DNA of 64,000 nucleotides, taken from the NCBI GenBank assembly GCA_028673005.1, contig CM054120.1:70977533-71041532 (forward strand), read 5' to 3'. Shown one piece after another: positions 39,970 to 52,458 of this stretch (position 1 is its first letter; each line of letters starts with the position of its first letter). Under the pieces are notes generated by a model. It did no database searches. It saw only the letters and a program-made list of their open reading frames with translations, and was not told the origin of the DNA. A program made the position numbers and the translations under genes. Source of the DNA: Tanypteryx hageni. Lineage: Eukaryota > Arthropoda > Insecta > Odonata > Petaluridae.

Positions 39970-41218
39970 AACTGAGGCCATTCCGATACATAGGTGAGGG
40001 CAATTTCAGCGAATATCCAGAGGCACCTCGTCTTGGAAATCCTACGCGTTGGAACGAAATCGAGGATGGCGCCATTCAGGATCTCGTACAGTAGTGAGAG
40101 TGCTTTGTGCGGGTGAACCGAGCTGCAGGAGGTCCCTGGGCAAGAAGTACAGGGCGTGGTTTATACCTTGCCATACTGCCTTATTCCTAGATCTGATGTG
40201 TCGGTTTTTAGGTTAGGAGTGCTGAGAATATTGAGGGGAGGAGAGGGATAGCGTACATTCCCTTGAGCACTGGTCGCTTTAAAAAATATTCAACCTGAGG
40301 AAACGGAACCCACATTGATGGAGGAAAAGACAAAATCCAGAGTTGCCAAATTACGGGTGAGGTTTAAATTACATTGTAGAAATCCGAGGCCGTGAATGAA
40401 AATCTCGATGAAAAATTGATCTTGGCGATTGCTGCAGATACCCTAGGTGGGAGATTCTCAGGCAGCGGATAGAGATTATAGTCTCCAAAAAGAATGTATC
40501 ACATTTCCTAAAGTAAGGGTACGCAGCACAGAGTCAAAATAATTTTCAAGGACTGATAAGTGGCTATCGGGGGGACGATAAAAAAAGCCCGTAAAAAGTT
40601 TATCCTTCCCCGAAGTAAAATTAGGATTAACTTCTGCACAAACCTCAGTCAAACGATTTCACAGGCGGTTTCCAAATCCATTCTGCTCTTTGCGGGCAGG
40701 GAGGAGTTTATAGCCTCGATAACACCACCGTCTCTGCCAACACGATTGCGGTGAAAAATTTGATGGCTGCTTGAAAGGGAGAATTCACTATCACAGACAC
40801 TCGGGTGTAGCTATGTCTCAGCAAGCGCGATAACGTGGAAACTCGACAATTCACCAAAGTTTGAGGCAACATAGGAGATTTTGTTTTTGAAACTCCTTAC
40901 GTTTTGATAGTACACTCTGAAACTATTGGAATGCTGACAAAATTTGGGGCCGGGATTTACTTCCTCGTCAACTGCGAGCAACAGTAGGAAACGGGATAAT
41001 TTGAGGAGATGGCAGGGCAAAGCAGGAGCAGCGGACGGTGGCGCTGTCGGGCTCCCACGATGGATGGACCTCGGGGATATAGCCTATGAACTTGTGCTAC
41101 TTCCATCCTGCAAACCTCCTTCCACTTATCTCTCTGTCGAACTCTTCATTTGCAGAAAAATATTCATTCTCAGTGATGTGATATAAATTGTGGATAACAA
41201 TCCAACCTGCTTGCTTCA
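39970..41218. repeat. Monomer 33, mosaic H/E
   Basis: 2A core 40946-40969 DEEVNPGP; gtttttgaaactc shared with monomer 32. E-like tail from 41048. Confidence 0.85.
41043..41047. other. Exchange junction inside monomer 33 (H to E)
   Basis: The c at 41042 is H-type (E has a), and the c at 41048 is E-type (H has t). The rest of the tail (cacgatgg, ctgtcgaac) is E-like and leads into F as monomer 29 does. If the donor was a related unit lacking the E-specific a, the interval is wider to the left. Confidence 0.6.
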
Positions 41219-42467
41219 AACTGAGGCCATTCCGATACATAGGTGAGGGCAATTTCAGCGTATATCCAGAGGCATCTCATCTTGGAAATCCTACGCGTTG
41301 GAACGAAATCGAGGATGGCGCCATTCAGGATCTCGTACAGTAGTGAGAGTGCTTTGTGCGGGTGAACCGAGCTGCAGGAGGTCCCTGGGCAAGAAGTACA
41401 GGGCGTGGTTTATACCTTGCCATACGGCCTTATTCCTGTATCTGATGTGTCGGTTTGTAGGTTAGGAGTGCTGAGAATATTGAGGGGAGGAGAGGGATAG
41501 CGTACATTCCCTTGAGCACTGGTCGCTTTAAAAAATATTCAACCTGAGGGAACGGAACCCACATTTATGGAAGAAAAGACAAAATCCAGAGTTGCCAAAT
41601 TACGGGTGGGGTTTAAATTACATTGTAGAAATCCGAGGCCGTGAATGAAAATCTCGATGAAAAATTGATCTTGGCGATTGCTGCCGAAACCCTAGGTGGG
41701 AGATTCTCAGGCAGCGGATAGAGATTATAGTCTCCAAAAAGAATGTATCACATTTCCTAAAGTAAGGGTACGCTGCACCGAGTCAAAATAATTTTCAAGG
41801 ACTGATAAGTGGCTATCGGGGGGACGATAAAAAAAGCCGGTAAAAAGTTTATCCTTCCCCGAAGTAAAATTAGGATTAACTTCTGCACAAACCTCAGTCA
41901 AACGATTTCACAGGCGGTTTCCAAATCCATTCTGCTCTTTGCGGGCAGGGAGGAGTTTATAGCCTCGATAACACCACCGTCTCTGCCAACACGATTGCGG
42001 CGAAAAATTTGATGGCTGCTTGAAAAGGAGAATTCACTATCACAGACACTCGGGTGTAGCTATGTCTCAGCAAGCGCGATAACGTGGAAAGTCGACAATT
42101 CACCAAAGTTTGAGGCAACAGAGGAGATTTTGTTTTCGACACTCCTTACGTTTTGATAGTACGCTCTGAAACTATTGGAATGCTGACGAAATTTGTGGCC
42201 GGGATTTACTTCCACGTCAACTGCGAGCAACAGTAGGAAACGGGATAATTTGAGGAGATGGCAGGGCAAAGCAGGAGCAGCGAACGGTGGCGCTGTTGGG
42301 CTCCCACGACGGATGGACCTCGGGGATATAGCCTATGAACTTGTGCTACTTCCATCCTGCAAACCTCCTTCCACTTATCTCTCTGTTGAACTCTTCATTT
42401 GCAGAAAAATATTCATTCTCAGTGATGTGATATAAATTGTGGATAACAATCCAACCTGCTTGCTTCA
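41219..42467. repeat. Monomer 34, type F
   Basis: 2A core 42195-42218 ends NPGH. Unlike monomer 30 it retains CCTAGG, with a private gccgaaaccc (about 41683). Confidence 0.9.
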
Positions 42468-43716
42468 AACTGAGGCCATTCCGATACATAGGTGAGGGCA
42501 ATTTCAGCGTATATCCAGAGGCATCTCATCTTGGAAATCCTACGCGTTGGAACGAAATCGAGGTAGGCGCCATTCAGGATCTCGTACAGTAGTGAGAGTG
42601 CTTTGTGCGGGTGAACCCAGCTGCAGGAGGTCCCTGGGCAAGAAGTTCAGGGCGTGGTTTATACCTTGCCATACTGCCTTATTCCTGGATCTGATGTGTC
42701 GGTTTTTAGGTTAGGAGTGCTGAGAATATTGAGGGGAGAAGAGGGATAGCGTACATTCCCTTGAGCACTGGTCGCTTTAAAAAATATTCAACCTGAGGAA
42801 ACGGAACCCACATTGATGGAAGAAAAGACAAAATCCAGAGTTGCCAAATTAAGGGTGAGGTTTAAATTACATTGTAGAAATCCGAGGCCGTGAATGAAAA
42901 TCTCGATGAAAAATTGATCTTGGCGATTGCTGCCGATACCCTAGGTGGGAGATTCTCAGGCAGCGGATAGAGATTATAGTCTCCAAAAAGAATGTATCAC
43001 ATTTCCTAAAGTAAGGGTACGCAGCACCGAGTCAAAATAATTTTCAAGGACTGATAAGTGGCTATCGGGGGGACGATAAAAAAAGCCCGTAAAAAGTTTA
43101 TCCTTCCCCGAAGTAAAATTAGGATTAACTTCTGCACAAACCTCAGTCAAACGATTTCACAGGCGGTTTCCAAATCCATTCTGCCCTTTGCGGGCAGGGA
43201 GGAGTTTATAGCCTCGATAACACCACCGTCTCTGCCAACACGATTGCGGCGAAAAATTTGATGGCTGCTTGAAAGGGAGAATTCACTATCACAGACACTC
43301 GGGTGTAGCTTTATCTCAGCAAGCGCGATAACCTGGAAACTCGACAATTCACCAAAGTTTGAGGCAACAGAGGAGATTTTGTTTTCGACACTCCTTACGT
43401 TTTGGTGGTACACTCTGAAACTATTGGAATGCTGACAAAAATTGGGGCCGGGATTTACTTCCACGTCAACTGCGAGCAACAGTAGGAAACGGGATAATTT
43501 GAGGAGATGGCAGGGCAAAGCAGGAGCAGCGGACGGTGGCGCTGTTGGGCTCCCACGACGGATGGACCTCGGGGATATAGCCTATGAACTTGTGCTACTT
43601 CCATCCTGCAAACCTCCTTCCACTTATCTCTCTGTTGAACTCTTCATTTGCAGAAAAATATTCATTCTCAGTGATGTGATATAAATTGTGGATAACAATC
43701 CAGCCTGCTTGCTTCA
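42468..43716. repeat. Monomer 35, type G
   Basis: 2A core 43444-43467 DVEVNPGP; second copy with the 123-codon frame. Its tail type reappears at the end of monomer 38. Confidence 0.9.
43147..43518 (-). pseudogene. Longest open relic frame (123 codons), monomer 35
   Basis: This is the second G-type copy with the stop replaced, 4,996 bp from the first. It differs in the translated frame only at residue 28 (Cys here, Tyr in monomer 31). Because it shares both base changes at the former stop, the read-through state arose once and was then duplicated with the F-G block. Confidence 0.75.
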
Positions 43717-44965
43717 AACTGAGGCCATTCCGGTACATAGGTGAGGGCAATTTCAGCGTATATCCAGAGGCATCTCATCTTGGAAATCCTACTCGTTGGA
43801 ACGAAATCGAGGATGGCGCCATTTAGGATCTCGTACAGTAGTGAGAGTGCTTTGTGCGGGTGAACCGAGCTGCAGGAGGTCCCTGGGCAAGAAGTACAGG
43901 GCGTGGTTTATACCTTGCCATACTGCCTTATTCCTGGATATGATGTGTCGGTTTTTAGGTTAGGAGTGCTGAGAATATTGAGGGGAGGAGAGGGATAGCG
44001 TACATTCCCTTGAGCACTGGTCGCTTTAAAAAATATTCAACCTGAGGAAACGGAACCCAAATTGATGGAAGAAAAGACAAAATCCAGAGTTGCCAAATTA
44101 CGGGTGAGGTTTAAATTACATTGTAGAAATCCGAGGCCGTGAATGAAAATCTCGATGAAAAATTGATCTTGGCGATTGCTGCCGATACCCTAGGTGGGAG
44201 ATTCTCAGGCAGCGGATAGAGATTATAGTCTCCAAAAAGAATGTATCACATTTCCTAAAGTTTAGGTACGCTGCACAGAGTCAAAATAATTTTCAAGGAC
44301 TGATAAGTGGCTATCGGGGGGACGATAAAAAAAGCCCGTAAAAAGTTTATCCTTCCCCGAAGTAAAATTAGGATTAACTTCTGCACAAACCTCAGTCAAA
44401 CGATTTCACAGGCGGTTTCCAAATCCATTCTGCTCTTTGCGGGCAGGGAGGAGTTTATAGCCTCGATAACACCACCGTCTCTGCCAACACGATTGCGGTG
44501 AAAAATTTGATGGCTGCTTGAAAAGGAGAATTCACTATCACAGACACTCGGGTGTAGCTATGTCTCAGCAAGCGCGATAACGTGGAAACTCGACAATTCA
44601 CCAAAGTTTGAGGCAACATAGGAGATTTTGTTTTCGACACTCCTTACGTTTTGATAGTACACTCTGAAACTATTGGAATGCTGACAAAAATTGGGGCCGG
44701 GATTTACTTCCACGTCAACTGCGAGCAACAGTAGGAAACGGGATAATTTGAGGAGATGGCAGGGCAAAGCAGGAGCAGCGGACGGTGGCGCTGTTGGGCT
44801 CCCACGACGGATGGACCTCGGGGATATAGCCTATGAACTTGTGCTACTTACATCCTGCAAACCTCCTTCCACTTATCTCTCTGTTGAACTCTTCACTCGC
44901 AGACAAATATTCATTCTCAGTGATGTGATATAAATTGTGGATAACAATCCAACCTGCTTGCTTCA
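43717..44965. repeat. Monomer 36, type I
   Basis: 2A core 44693-44716 DVEVNPGP. Has cccaaattgatgg and aagtttaggtacgctgc. Private ggatatgatg near 43937, absent from partner 39. Confidence 0.9.
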
Positions 44966-46214
44966 AACTGAGGCCATTCCGATACATAGGTGAGGGCAAT
45001 TTCAGCGAATATCCAGAGGCACCTCGTCTTGGAAATCCTACGCGTTGGAACGAAATCGAGGATGGCGCCATTCAGGATCTCGTACAGTAGTGAGAGTGCT
45101 TTGTGCGGGTGAACCGAGCTGCAGGAGGTCCCTGGGCAAGAAGTACAGGGCGTGGTTTATACCTTGCCATACTGCCTTATTCCTAGATCTGATGTGTCGG
45201 TTTTTAGGTTAGGAGTGCTGAGAATATTGAGGGGAGGAGAGGGATAGCGTACATTCCCTTGAGCATTGGTCGCTTTAAAAAATATTTAACCTGAGGAAAC
45301 GGAACCCACATTTATGGAAGAAAAGACAAAATTCAGAGTTGCTAAATTACGGGTGGGGTTTAAATTACATTGTAGAAATCCGAGGCCGTGAATGAAAATC
45401 TCGATGAAAAATTGATCTTGGCGATTGCTGCCGATACCCTAGGTGGGAGATTCTCAGGCAGCGGATAGAGATTATAGTCTCCAAAAAGAATGTATCACAT
45501 TTCCTAAAGTAAGGGTACGCTGCACCGAGTCAAAATAATTTTCAAGGACTGATAAGTGGCTATCGGGGGGATGATAAAAAAAGCCCGTAAAAAGTTTATC
45601 CTTCCCCGAAGTAAAATTAGGATTAACTTCTGCACAAACATCAGTCAAACTATTTCACAGGCGGTTTCCAAATCCATTCTGCTCTTTGCGGGCAGGGAGG
45701 TGTTTATAGCCTCGATAACACCACCGTCTCTGCCAACACGATTGCGGCGAAAAATTTGATGGCTGCTTGAAAGGGAGAATTCACTATCACAGACACTCGG
45801 GTGTAGCTATGTCTCAGCAAGCGCGATAACCTGGAAAGTCAACAATTCACCAAAGTTTGAGGCAACAGAGGAGATTTTGTTTTCGACACTCCTTACGTTT
45901 TGATAGTACACTCTGAAACTATTGGAATGCTGAGAAAAATTGGGGCCGGGATTTACTTCCACGTCAACTGCGAGCAACAGTAGGAAACAGGATAATTTGA
46001 GGAGATGGCAGGGCAAAGCAGGAGCAGCGGACGGTGGCGCTGTCGGGCTCCCACGACGGATGGACCTCGGGGATATAGCCTATGAACTTGTGCTACTTCC
46101 ATCCTGCAAACCTCCTTCCACTTATCTCTCTGTCGAACTCTTCATTTGCAGAAAAATATTCATTCTCAGTGATGGGATATAAATTGTGGATAACAATCCA
46201 ACCTGCTTGCTTCA
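44966..46214. repeat. Monomer 37, type J
   Basis: 2A core 45942-45965 DVEVNPGP followed by NFSQHS. J markers: ggggggatgata, caaacatcag, gaggtgttta and gtgatgggata. Confidence 0.9.
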
Positions 46215-46702
46215 AACTGAGGCCATTCCGATACATAGGTGAGGGCAATTTCAGCGTATATCCGGAGGCAACTCATCTTGGAAATCCTACGCGTTGGAAC
46301 GAAATCGAGGATGGCGCCATTCAGGATCTCGTACAGTAGTGAGAGTGCTTTGTGCGGTTGAACCGAGCTGCAGGAGGTCCCTGGGCAAGAAGTACAGGGC
46401 GTGGTTTATACCTTGCCATACGGCCTTATTCCTGTATCTGATGTGTCGGTTTGTAGGTTAGGAGTGCTGAGAATATTGAGGGGAGGAGAGGGATAGCGTA
46501 CATTCCCTTGAGCATTGGTCGCTTTAAAAAATATTCAACCTGAGGAAACGGAACCCACATTTATGGAAGAAAAGACAAAATCCAGAGTTGCCAAATTACG
46601 GGTGGGGTTTAAATTACATTGTAGAAATCCGAGGCCGTGAATGAAAATCTCGATGAAAAATTGATCTTGGCGATTGCTGCCGATACCCTAGGTGGGAGAT
46701 TC

Positions 46703-46897
46703 TCAGGCAGCAGATAGAGATTTTAGTCTCCAAAAAGAATGTATCACATTTCCTAAAGTAAGGGTACGCAGCACCGAGTCAAAATAATTTTCAAGGACTG
46801 ATAAGTGGCTATCGGGGGGACGATAAAAAAAGCCCGTAAAAAGTTTATCCTTCCCCGAAGTAAAATTAGGATTAACTTCTGCACAAACCTCAGTCAA
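46703..46897 (-). pseudogene. Endonuclease middle segment open frame (TEV..GFFYRPPD), monomer 38
   Basis: This 64-codon frame holds the strand leading into the YRPP motif: TEVCAEVNPNF, then KLFTGFFYRPPDS, then a helix-like stretch ending near the GDYNL position. It is visible as a longer frame here because a TAA at the GDYNL site in other copies is AAA. The frame begins at a TTG one base out of register with the upstream DSEF/IFRR segment. The same TTTAGTCTCC variant is found in monomers 41, 44 and 50, all of which follow a J unit. Confidence 0.7.
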
Positions 46898-47306
46898 ACG
46901 ATTTCACAGGCGGTTTCCAAATCCATTCTGCTCTTTGCGGGCAGGGAGGAGTTTATAGCCTCGATAACACCACCGTCTCTGCCAACACGATTGCGGTGAA
47001 AAATTTGATGGCTGCTTGAAAAGGAGAATTCACTATCACAGACACTCGGGTGTAGCTATGTCTCAGCAAGCGGGATAACGTGGAAACTCGACAATTCACC
47101 AAAGTTTGAGGCAACATAGGAGATTTTGTTTTCGAAACTCCTTACGTTTTGATAGTACACTCTGAAACTATTGGAATGCTGACAAAATTTGGGGCCGGGA
47201 TTTACTTCCACGTCAACTGCGAGCAACAGTAGGAAACGGGATAATTTGAGGAGATGGCAGGGCAAAGCAGGAGCAGCGGACGGTGGCGCTGTCGGGCTCC
47301 CACGAT

Positions 47307-47382
47307 GGATGGACCTCGGGGATATAGCCTATGAACTTGTGCTACTTCCATCCTGCAAACCTCCTTCCACTTATCTCTCTGT
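47307..47382. other. Exchange junction inside monomer 38 (K to G)
   Basis: The t at 47306 is K-type and the t at 47383 is G-type. The following tail (aatccagcc, ccggtacatag, tactcgttgg, gccatttagg) is that of G monomer 35 and leads into an I unit. Confidence 0.72.
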
Positions 47383-47463
47383 TGAACTCTTCATTTGCAG
47401 AAAAATATTCATTCTCAGTGATGTGATATAAATTGTGGATAACAATCCAGCCTGCTTGCTTCA

Positions 47464-48712
47464 AACTGAGGCCATTCCGGTACATAGGTGAGGGCAATTT
47501 CAGCGTATATCCAGAGGCATCTCATCTTGGAAATCCTACTCGTTGGAACGAAATCGAGGATGGCGCCATTTAGGATCTCGTACAGTAGTGAGAGTGCTTT
47601 GTGCGGGTGAACCGAGCTGCAGGAGGTCCCTGGGCAAGAAGTACAGGGCGTGGTTTATACCTTGCCATACTGCCTTATTCCTGGATCTGATGTGTCGGTT
47701 TTTAGGTTAGGAGTGCTGAGAATATTGAGGGGAGGAGAGGGATAGCGTACATTCCCTTGAGCACTGGTCGCTTTAAAAAATATTCAACCTGAGGAAACGG
47801 AACCCAAATTGATGGAAGAAAAGACAAAATCCAGAGTTGCCAAATTACGGGTGAGGTTTAAATTACATTGTAGAAATCCGAGGCCGTGAATGAAAATCTC
47901 GATGAAAAATTGATCTTGGCGATTGCTGCCGATACCCTAGGTGGGAGATTCTCAGGCAGCGGATAGAGATTATAGTCTCCAAAAAGAATGTATCACATTT
48001 CCTAAAGTTTAGGTACGCTGCACAGAGTCAAAATAATTTTCAAGGACTGATAAGTGGCTATCGGGGGGACGATAAAAAAAGCCCGTAAAAAGTTTATCCT
48101 TCCCCGAAGTAAAATTAGGATTAACTTCTGCACAAACCTCAGTCAAACGATTTCACAGGCGGTTTCCAAATCCATTCTGCTCTTTGCGGGCAGGGAGGAG
48201 TTTATAGCCTCGATAACACCACCGTCTCTGCCAACACGATTGCGGTGAAAAATTTGATGGCTGCTTGAAAAGGAGAATTCACTATCACAGACACTCGGGT
48301 GTAGCTATGTCTCAGCAAGCGCGATAACGTGGAAACTCGACAATTCACCAAAGTTTGAGGCAACATAGGAGATTTTGTTTTCGACACTCCTTACGTTTTG
48401 ATAGTACACTCTGAAACTATTGGAATGCTGACAAAAATTGGGGCCGGGATTTACTTCCACGTCAACTGCGAGCAACAGTAGGAAACGGGATAATTTGAGG
48501 AGATGGCAGGGCAAAGCAGGAGCAGCGGACGGTGGCGCTGTTGGGCTCCCACGACGGATGGACCTCGGGGATATAGCCTATGAACTTGTGCTACTTACAT
48601 CCTGCAAACCTCCTTCCACTTATCTCTCTGTTGAACTCTTCACTCGCAGACAAATATTCATTCTCAGTGATGTGATATAAATTGTGGATAACAATCCAAC
48701 CTGCTTGCTTCA
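47464..48712. repeat. Monomer 39, type I
   Basis: 2A core 48440-48463 DVEVNPGP. Equivalent to monomer 36. Confidence 0.9.
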
Positions 48713-49961
48713 AACTGAGGCCATTCCGATACATAGGTGAGGGCAATTTCAGCGAATATCCAGAGGCACCTCGTCTTGGAAATCCTACGCGTTGGAACGA
48801 AATCGAGGATGGCGCCATTCAGGATCTCGTACAGTAGTGAGAGTGCTTTGTGCGGGTGAACCGAGCTGCAGGAGGTCCCTGGGCAAGAAGTACAGGGCGT
48901 GGTTTATACCTTGCCATACTGCCTTATTCCTAGATCTGATGTGTCGGTTTTTAGGTTAGGAGTGCTGAGAATATTGAGGGGAGGAGAGGGATAGCGTACA
49001 TTCCCTTGAGCATTGGTCGCTTTAAAAAATATTTAACCTGAGGAAACGGAACCCACATTTATGGAAGAAAAGACAAAATTCAGAGTTGCTAAATTACGGG
49101 TGGGGTTTAAATTACATTGTAGAAATCCGAGGCCGTGAATGAAAATCTCGATGAAAAATTGATCTTGGCGATTGCTGCCGATACCCTAGGTGGGAGATTC
49201 TCAGGCAGCGGATAGAGATTATAGTCTCCAAAAAGAATGTATCACATTTCCTAAAGTAAGGGTACGCTGCACCGAGTCAAAATAATTTTCAAGGACTGAT
49301 AAGTGGCTATCGGGGGGATGATAAAAAAAGCCCGTAAAAAGTTTATCCTTCCCCGAAGTAAAATTAGGATTAACTTCTGCACAAACATCAGTCAAACTAT
49401 TTCACAGGCGGTTTCCAAATCCATTCTGCTCTTTGCGGGCAGGGAGGTGTTTATAGCCTCGATAACACCACCGTCTCTGCCAACACGATTGCGGCGAAAA
49501 ATTTGATGGCTGCTTGAAAGGGAGAATTCACTATCACAGACACTCGGGTGTAGCTATGTCTCAGCAAGCGCGATAACCTGGAAAGTCAACAATTCACCAA
49601 AGTTTGAGGCAACAGAGGAGATTTTGTTTTCGACACTCCTTACGTTTTGATAGTACACTCTGAAACTATTGGAATGCTGAGAAAAATTGGGGCCGGGATT
49701 TACTTCCACGTCAACTGCGAGCAACAGTAGGAAACAGGATAATTTGAGGAGATGGCAGGGCAAAGCAGGAGCAGCGGACGGTGGCGCTGTCGGGCTCCCA
49801 CGACGGATGGACCTCGGGGATATAGCCTATGAACTTGTGCTACTTCCATCCTGCAAACCTCCTTCCACTTATCTCTCTGTCGAACTCTTCATTTGCAGAA
49901 AAATATTCATTCTCAGTGATGGGATATAAATTGTGGATAACAATCCAACCTGCTTGCTTCA
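48713..49961. repeat. Monomer 40, type J
   Basis: 2A core 49689-49712 DVEVNPGP. Equivalent to monomer 37. Confidence 0.9.
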
Positions 49962-51210
49962 AACTGAGGCCATTCCGATACATAGGTGAGGGCAATTTCA
50001 GCGTATATCCGGAGGCAACTCATCTTGGAAATCCTACGCGTTGGAACGAAATCGAGGATGGCGCCATTCAGGATCTCGTACAGTAGTGAGAGTGCTTTGT
50101 GCGGTTGAACCGAGCTGCAGGAGGTCCCTGGGCAAGAAGTACAGGGCGTGGTTTATACCTTGCCATACGGCCTTATTCCTGTATCTGATGTGTCGGTTTG
50201 TAGGTTAGGAGTGCTGAGAATATTGAGGGGAGGAGAGGGATAGCGTACATTCCCTTGAGCATTGGTCGCTTTAAAAAATATTCAACCTGAGGAAACGGAA
50301 CCCACATTTATGGAAGAAAAGACAAAATCCAGAGTTGCCAAATTACGGGTGGGGTTTAAATTACATTGTAGAAATCCGAGGCCGTGAATGAAAATCTCGA
50401 TGAAAAATTGATCTTGGCGATTGCTGCCGATACCCTAGGTGGGAGATTCTCAGGCAGCAGATAGAGATTTTAGTCTCCAAAAAGAATGTATCACATTTCC
50501 TAAAGTAAGGGTACGCAGCACCGAGTCAAAATAATTTTCAAGGACTGATAAGTGGCTATCGGGGGGACGATAAAAAAAGCCCGTAAAAAGTTTATCCTTC
50601 CCCGAAGTAAAATTAGGATTAACTTCTGCACAAACCTCAGTCAAACGATTTCACAGGCGGTTTCCAAATCCATTCTGCTCTTTGCGGGCAGGGAGGAGTT
50701 TATAGCCTCGATAACACCACCGTCTCTGCCAACACGATTGCGGTGAAAAATTTGATGGCTGCTTGAAAAGGAGAATTCACTATCACAGACACTCGGGTGT
50801 AGCTATGTCTCAGCAAGCGGGATAACGTGGAAACTCGACAATTCACCAAAGTTTGAGGCAACATAGGAGATTTTGTTTTCGAAACTCCTTACGTTTTGAT
50901 AGTACACTCTGAAACTATTGGAATGCTGACAAAATTTGGGGCCGGGATTTACTTCCACGTCAACTGCGAGCAACAGTAGGAAACGGGATAATTTGAGGAG
51001 ATGGCAGGGCAAAGCAGGAGCAGCGGACGGTGGCGCTGTCGGGCTCCCACGATGGATGGACCTCGGGGATATAGCCTATGAACTTGTGCTACTTCCATCC
51101 TGCAAACCTCCTTCCACTTATCTCTCTGTCGAACTCTTCATTTGCAGAAAAATATTCATTCTCAGTGATGTGATATAAATTGTGGATAACAATCCAACCT
51201 GCTTGCTTCA
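49962..51210. repeat. Monomer 41, type K
   Basis: 2A core 50938-50961 DVEVNPGP; agcgggataacg marks K. Normal K tail leading into L. Confidence 0.9.
50450..50644 (-). pseudogene. Endonuclease middle segment, monomer 41
   Basis: Same translated 64-codon YRPP-bearing frame as in monomer 38, 3,747 bp away, consistent with the I-J-K block duplication. Confidence 0.7.
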
Positions 51211-52458
51211 AACTGAGGCCATTCCGATACATAGGTGAGGGCAATTTCAGCGTATATCCAGAGGCATCTCATCTTGGAAATCCTACGCGTTGGAACGAAA
51301 TCGAGGATGGCGCCATTCAGGATCTCGTACAGTAGTGAGAGTGCTTTGTGCGGGTGAACCGAGCTGCAGGAGGTCCCTGGGCAAGAAGTACAGGGCGTGG
51401 TTTATACCTTGCCATACGGCCTTATTCCTGTATCTGATGTGTCGGTTTGTAGGTTAGGAGTGCTGAGAATATTGAGGGGAGGAGAGGGATAGCGTACATT
51501 CCCTTGAGCACTGGTCGCTTTAAAAAATATTCAACCTGAGGAAACGGAACCCACATTGATGGAAGAAAAGACAAAATCCAGAGTTGCCAAATTACGGTTG
51601 AGGTTTAAATTACATTGTAGAAATCCGAGGCCGTGAATGAAAATCTCGATGAAAAATTGATCTTGGCGATTGCTGCCGATACCCTAGGTGGGAGATTCTC
51701 AGGCAGCGGATAGAGATTATAGTCTCCAAAAAGAATGTATCACATTTCCTAAAGTAAGGGTACGCAGCACCGAGTCAAAATAATTTTCAAGGACTGATAA
51801 GTGGCTATCGGGGGACGATAAAAAAAGCCCGTAAAAAGTTTATCCTTCCCCGAAGTAAAATTAGGATTAACTTCTGCTCAAACCTCAGTCAAACTATTTC
51901 ACAGGCGGTTTCCAAATCCATTCTGCTCTTTTCTGGCAGGGAGCAGTTTATAGCCTCGATAACACCACCGTCTCTGCCAACACGATTGCGGCGAAAAATT
52001 TGATGGCTGCTTGAAAAGGAGAATTCACTATCACAGACACTCGGGTGTAGCTATGTCTCAGCAAGCGCGATAACGTGGAAACTCGACAATTCACCAAAGT
52101 TTGAGGCAACATAGGAGATTTTGTTTTCGACACTCCTTACGTTTTGATAGTGCACTCTGAAACTATTGGAATGCTGACAAAAATTGGGGCCGGGATTTCC
52201 TTCCACGTCAACTGCGAGCAACAGTAGGAAACGGGATAATTTGAGGAGATGGCAGGGCAAAGCAGGAGCAGCGGACGGTGGCGCTGTCGGGCTCCCACGA
52301 TTGATGGACCTCGGGGATATAGCCTATGAACTTGTGCTACTTCCATCCTGCAAACCTCCTTCCACTTATCTCTCTGTTGAACTCTTCATTTGCAGAAAAA
52401 TATTCATTCTCAGTGATGTGATATAAATTGTGGATAACAATCCAACCTGCTTGCTTCA
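51211..52458. repeat. Monomer 42, type L
   Basis: 1,248 bp: five rather than six G at the YRPP codons, a further frame break. 2A core 52186-52209 DVEGNPGP, still within consensus. Markers ttttctggc, gggagcag and cacgattgatgg. Confidence 0.9.

Larger units (their letters stand above)
36223..43716. repeat. Higher-order block F-G-H-H/E-F-G
   Basis: The F-G pair of monomers 30-31 recurs as 34-35, 4,996 bp apart, with H units between. Shared rare features are the NPGH form of 2A, gaggtaggcgcc at the head of G units, and the replaced TAG stop. Small later differences exist: 37357 region tcgatcc versus tccatcc, and gctgataaaa versus gctgacaaaa. Confidence 0.8.
46215..47463. repeat. Monomer 38, mosaic K/G
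   Basis: 2A core 47191-47214 DVEVNPGP. Head after J has ccggaggcaactc and gtgcggttgaacc; the last 80 bp are G-type. Confidence 0.9.
43717..51210. repeat. Higher-order block I-J-K, two copies
   Basis: Monomers 36-38 and 39-41 match in order with 3,747 bp spacing. The first K (monomer 38) ends with a G-type tail, and the second (41) with the normal K tail that leads into L. Confidence 0.82.

Noticed and set aside
46082..46339. 85-codon plus-strand ATG frame in J units
   Set aside because: Depends on one J-specific base (gatgggata); absent from other subtypes and without a recognisable domain.
46353..46366. Possible pol III B-box-like ggttcaacc on the minus strand
   Set aside because: Only in monomers 38 and 41, imperfect, and with no A box or tRNA-like fold.
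52137..52346. 69-codon minus-strand frame in L units
   Set aside because: Out-of-frame shadow of the leader-2A region, open only because of L-specific bases.
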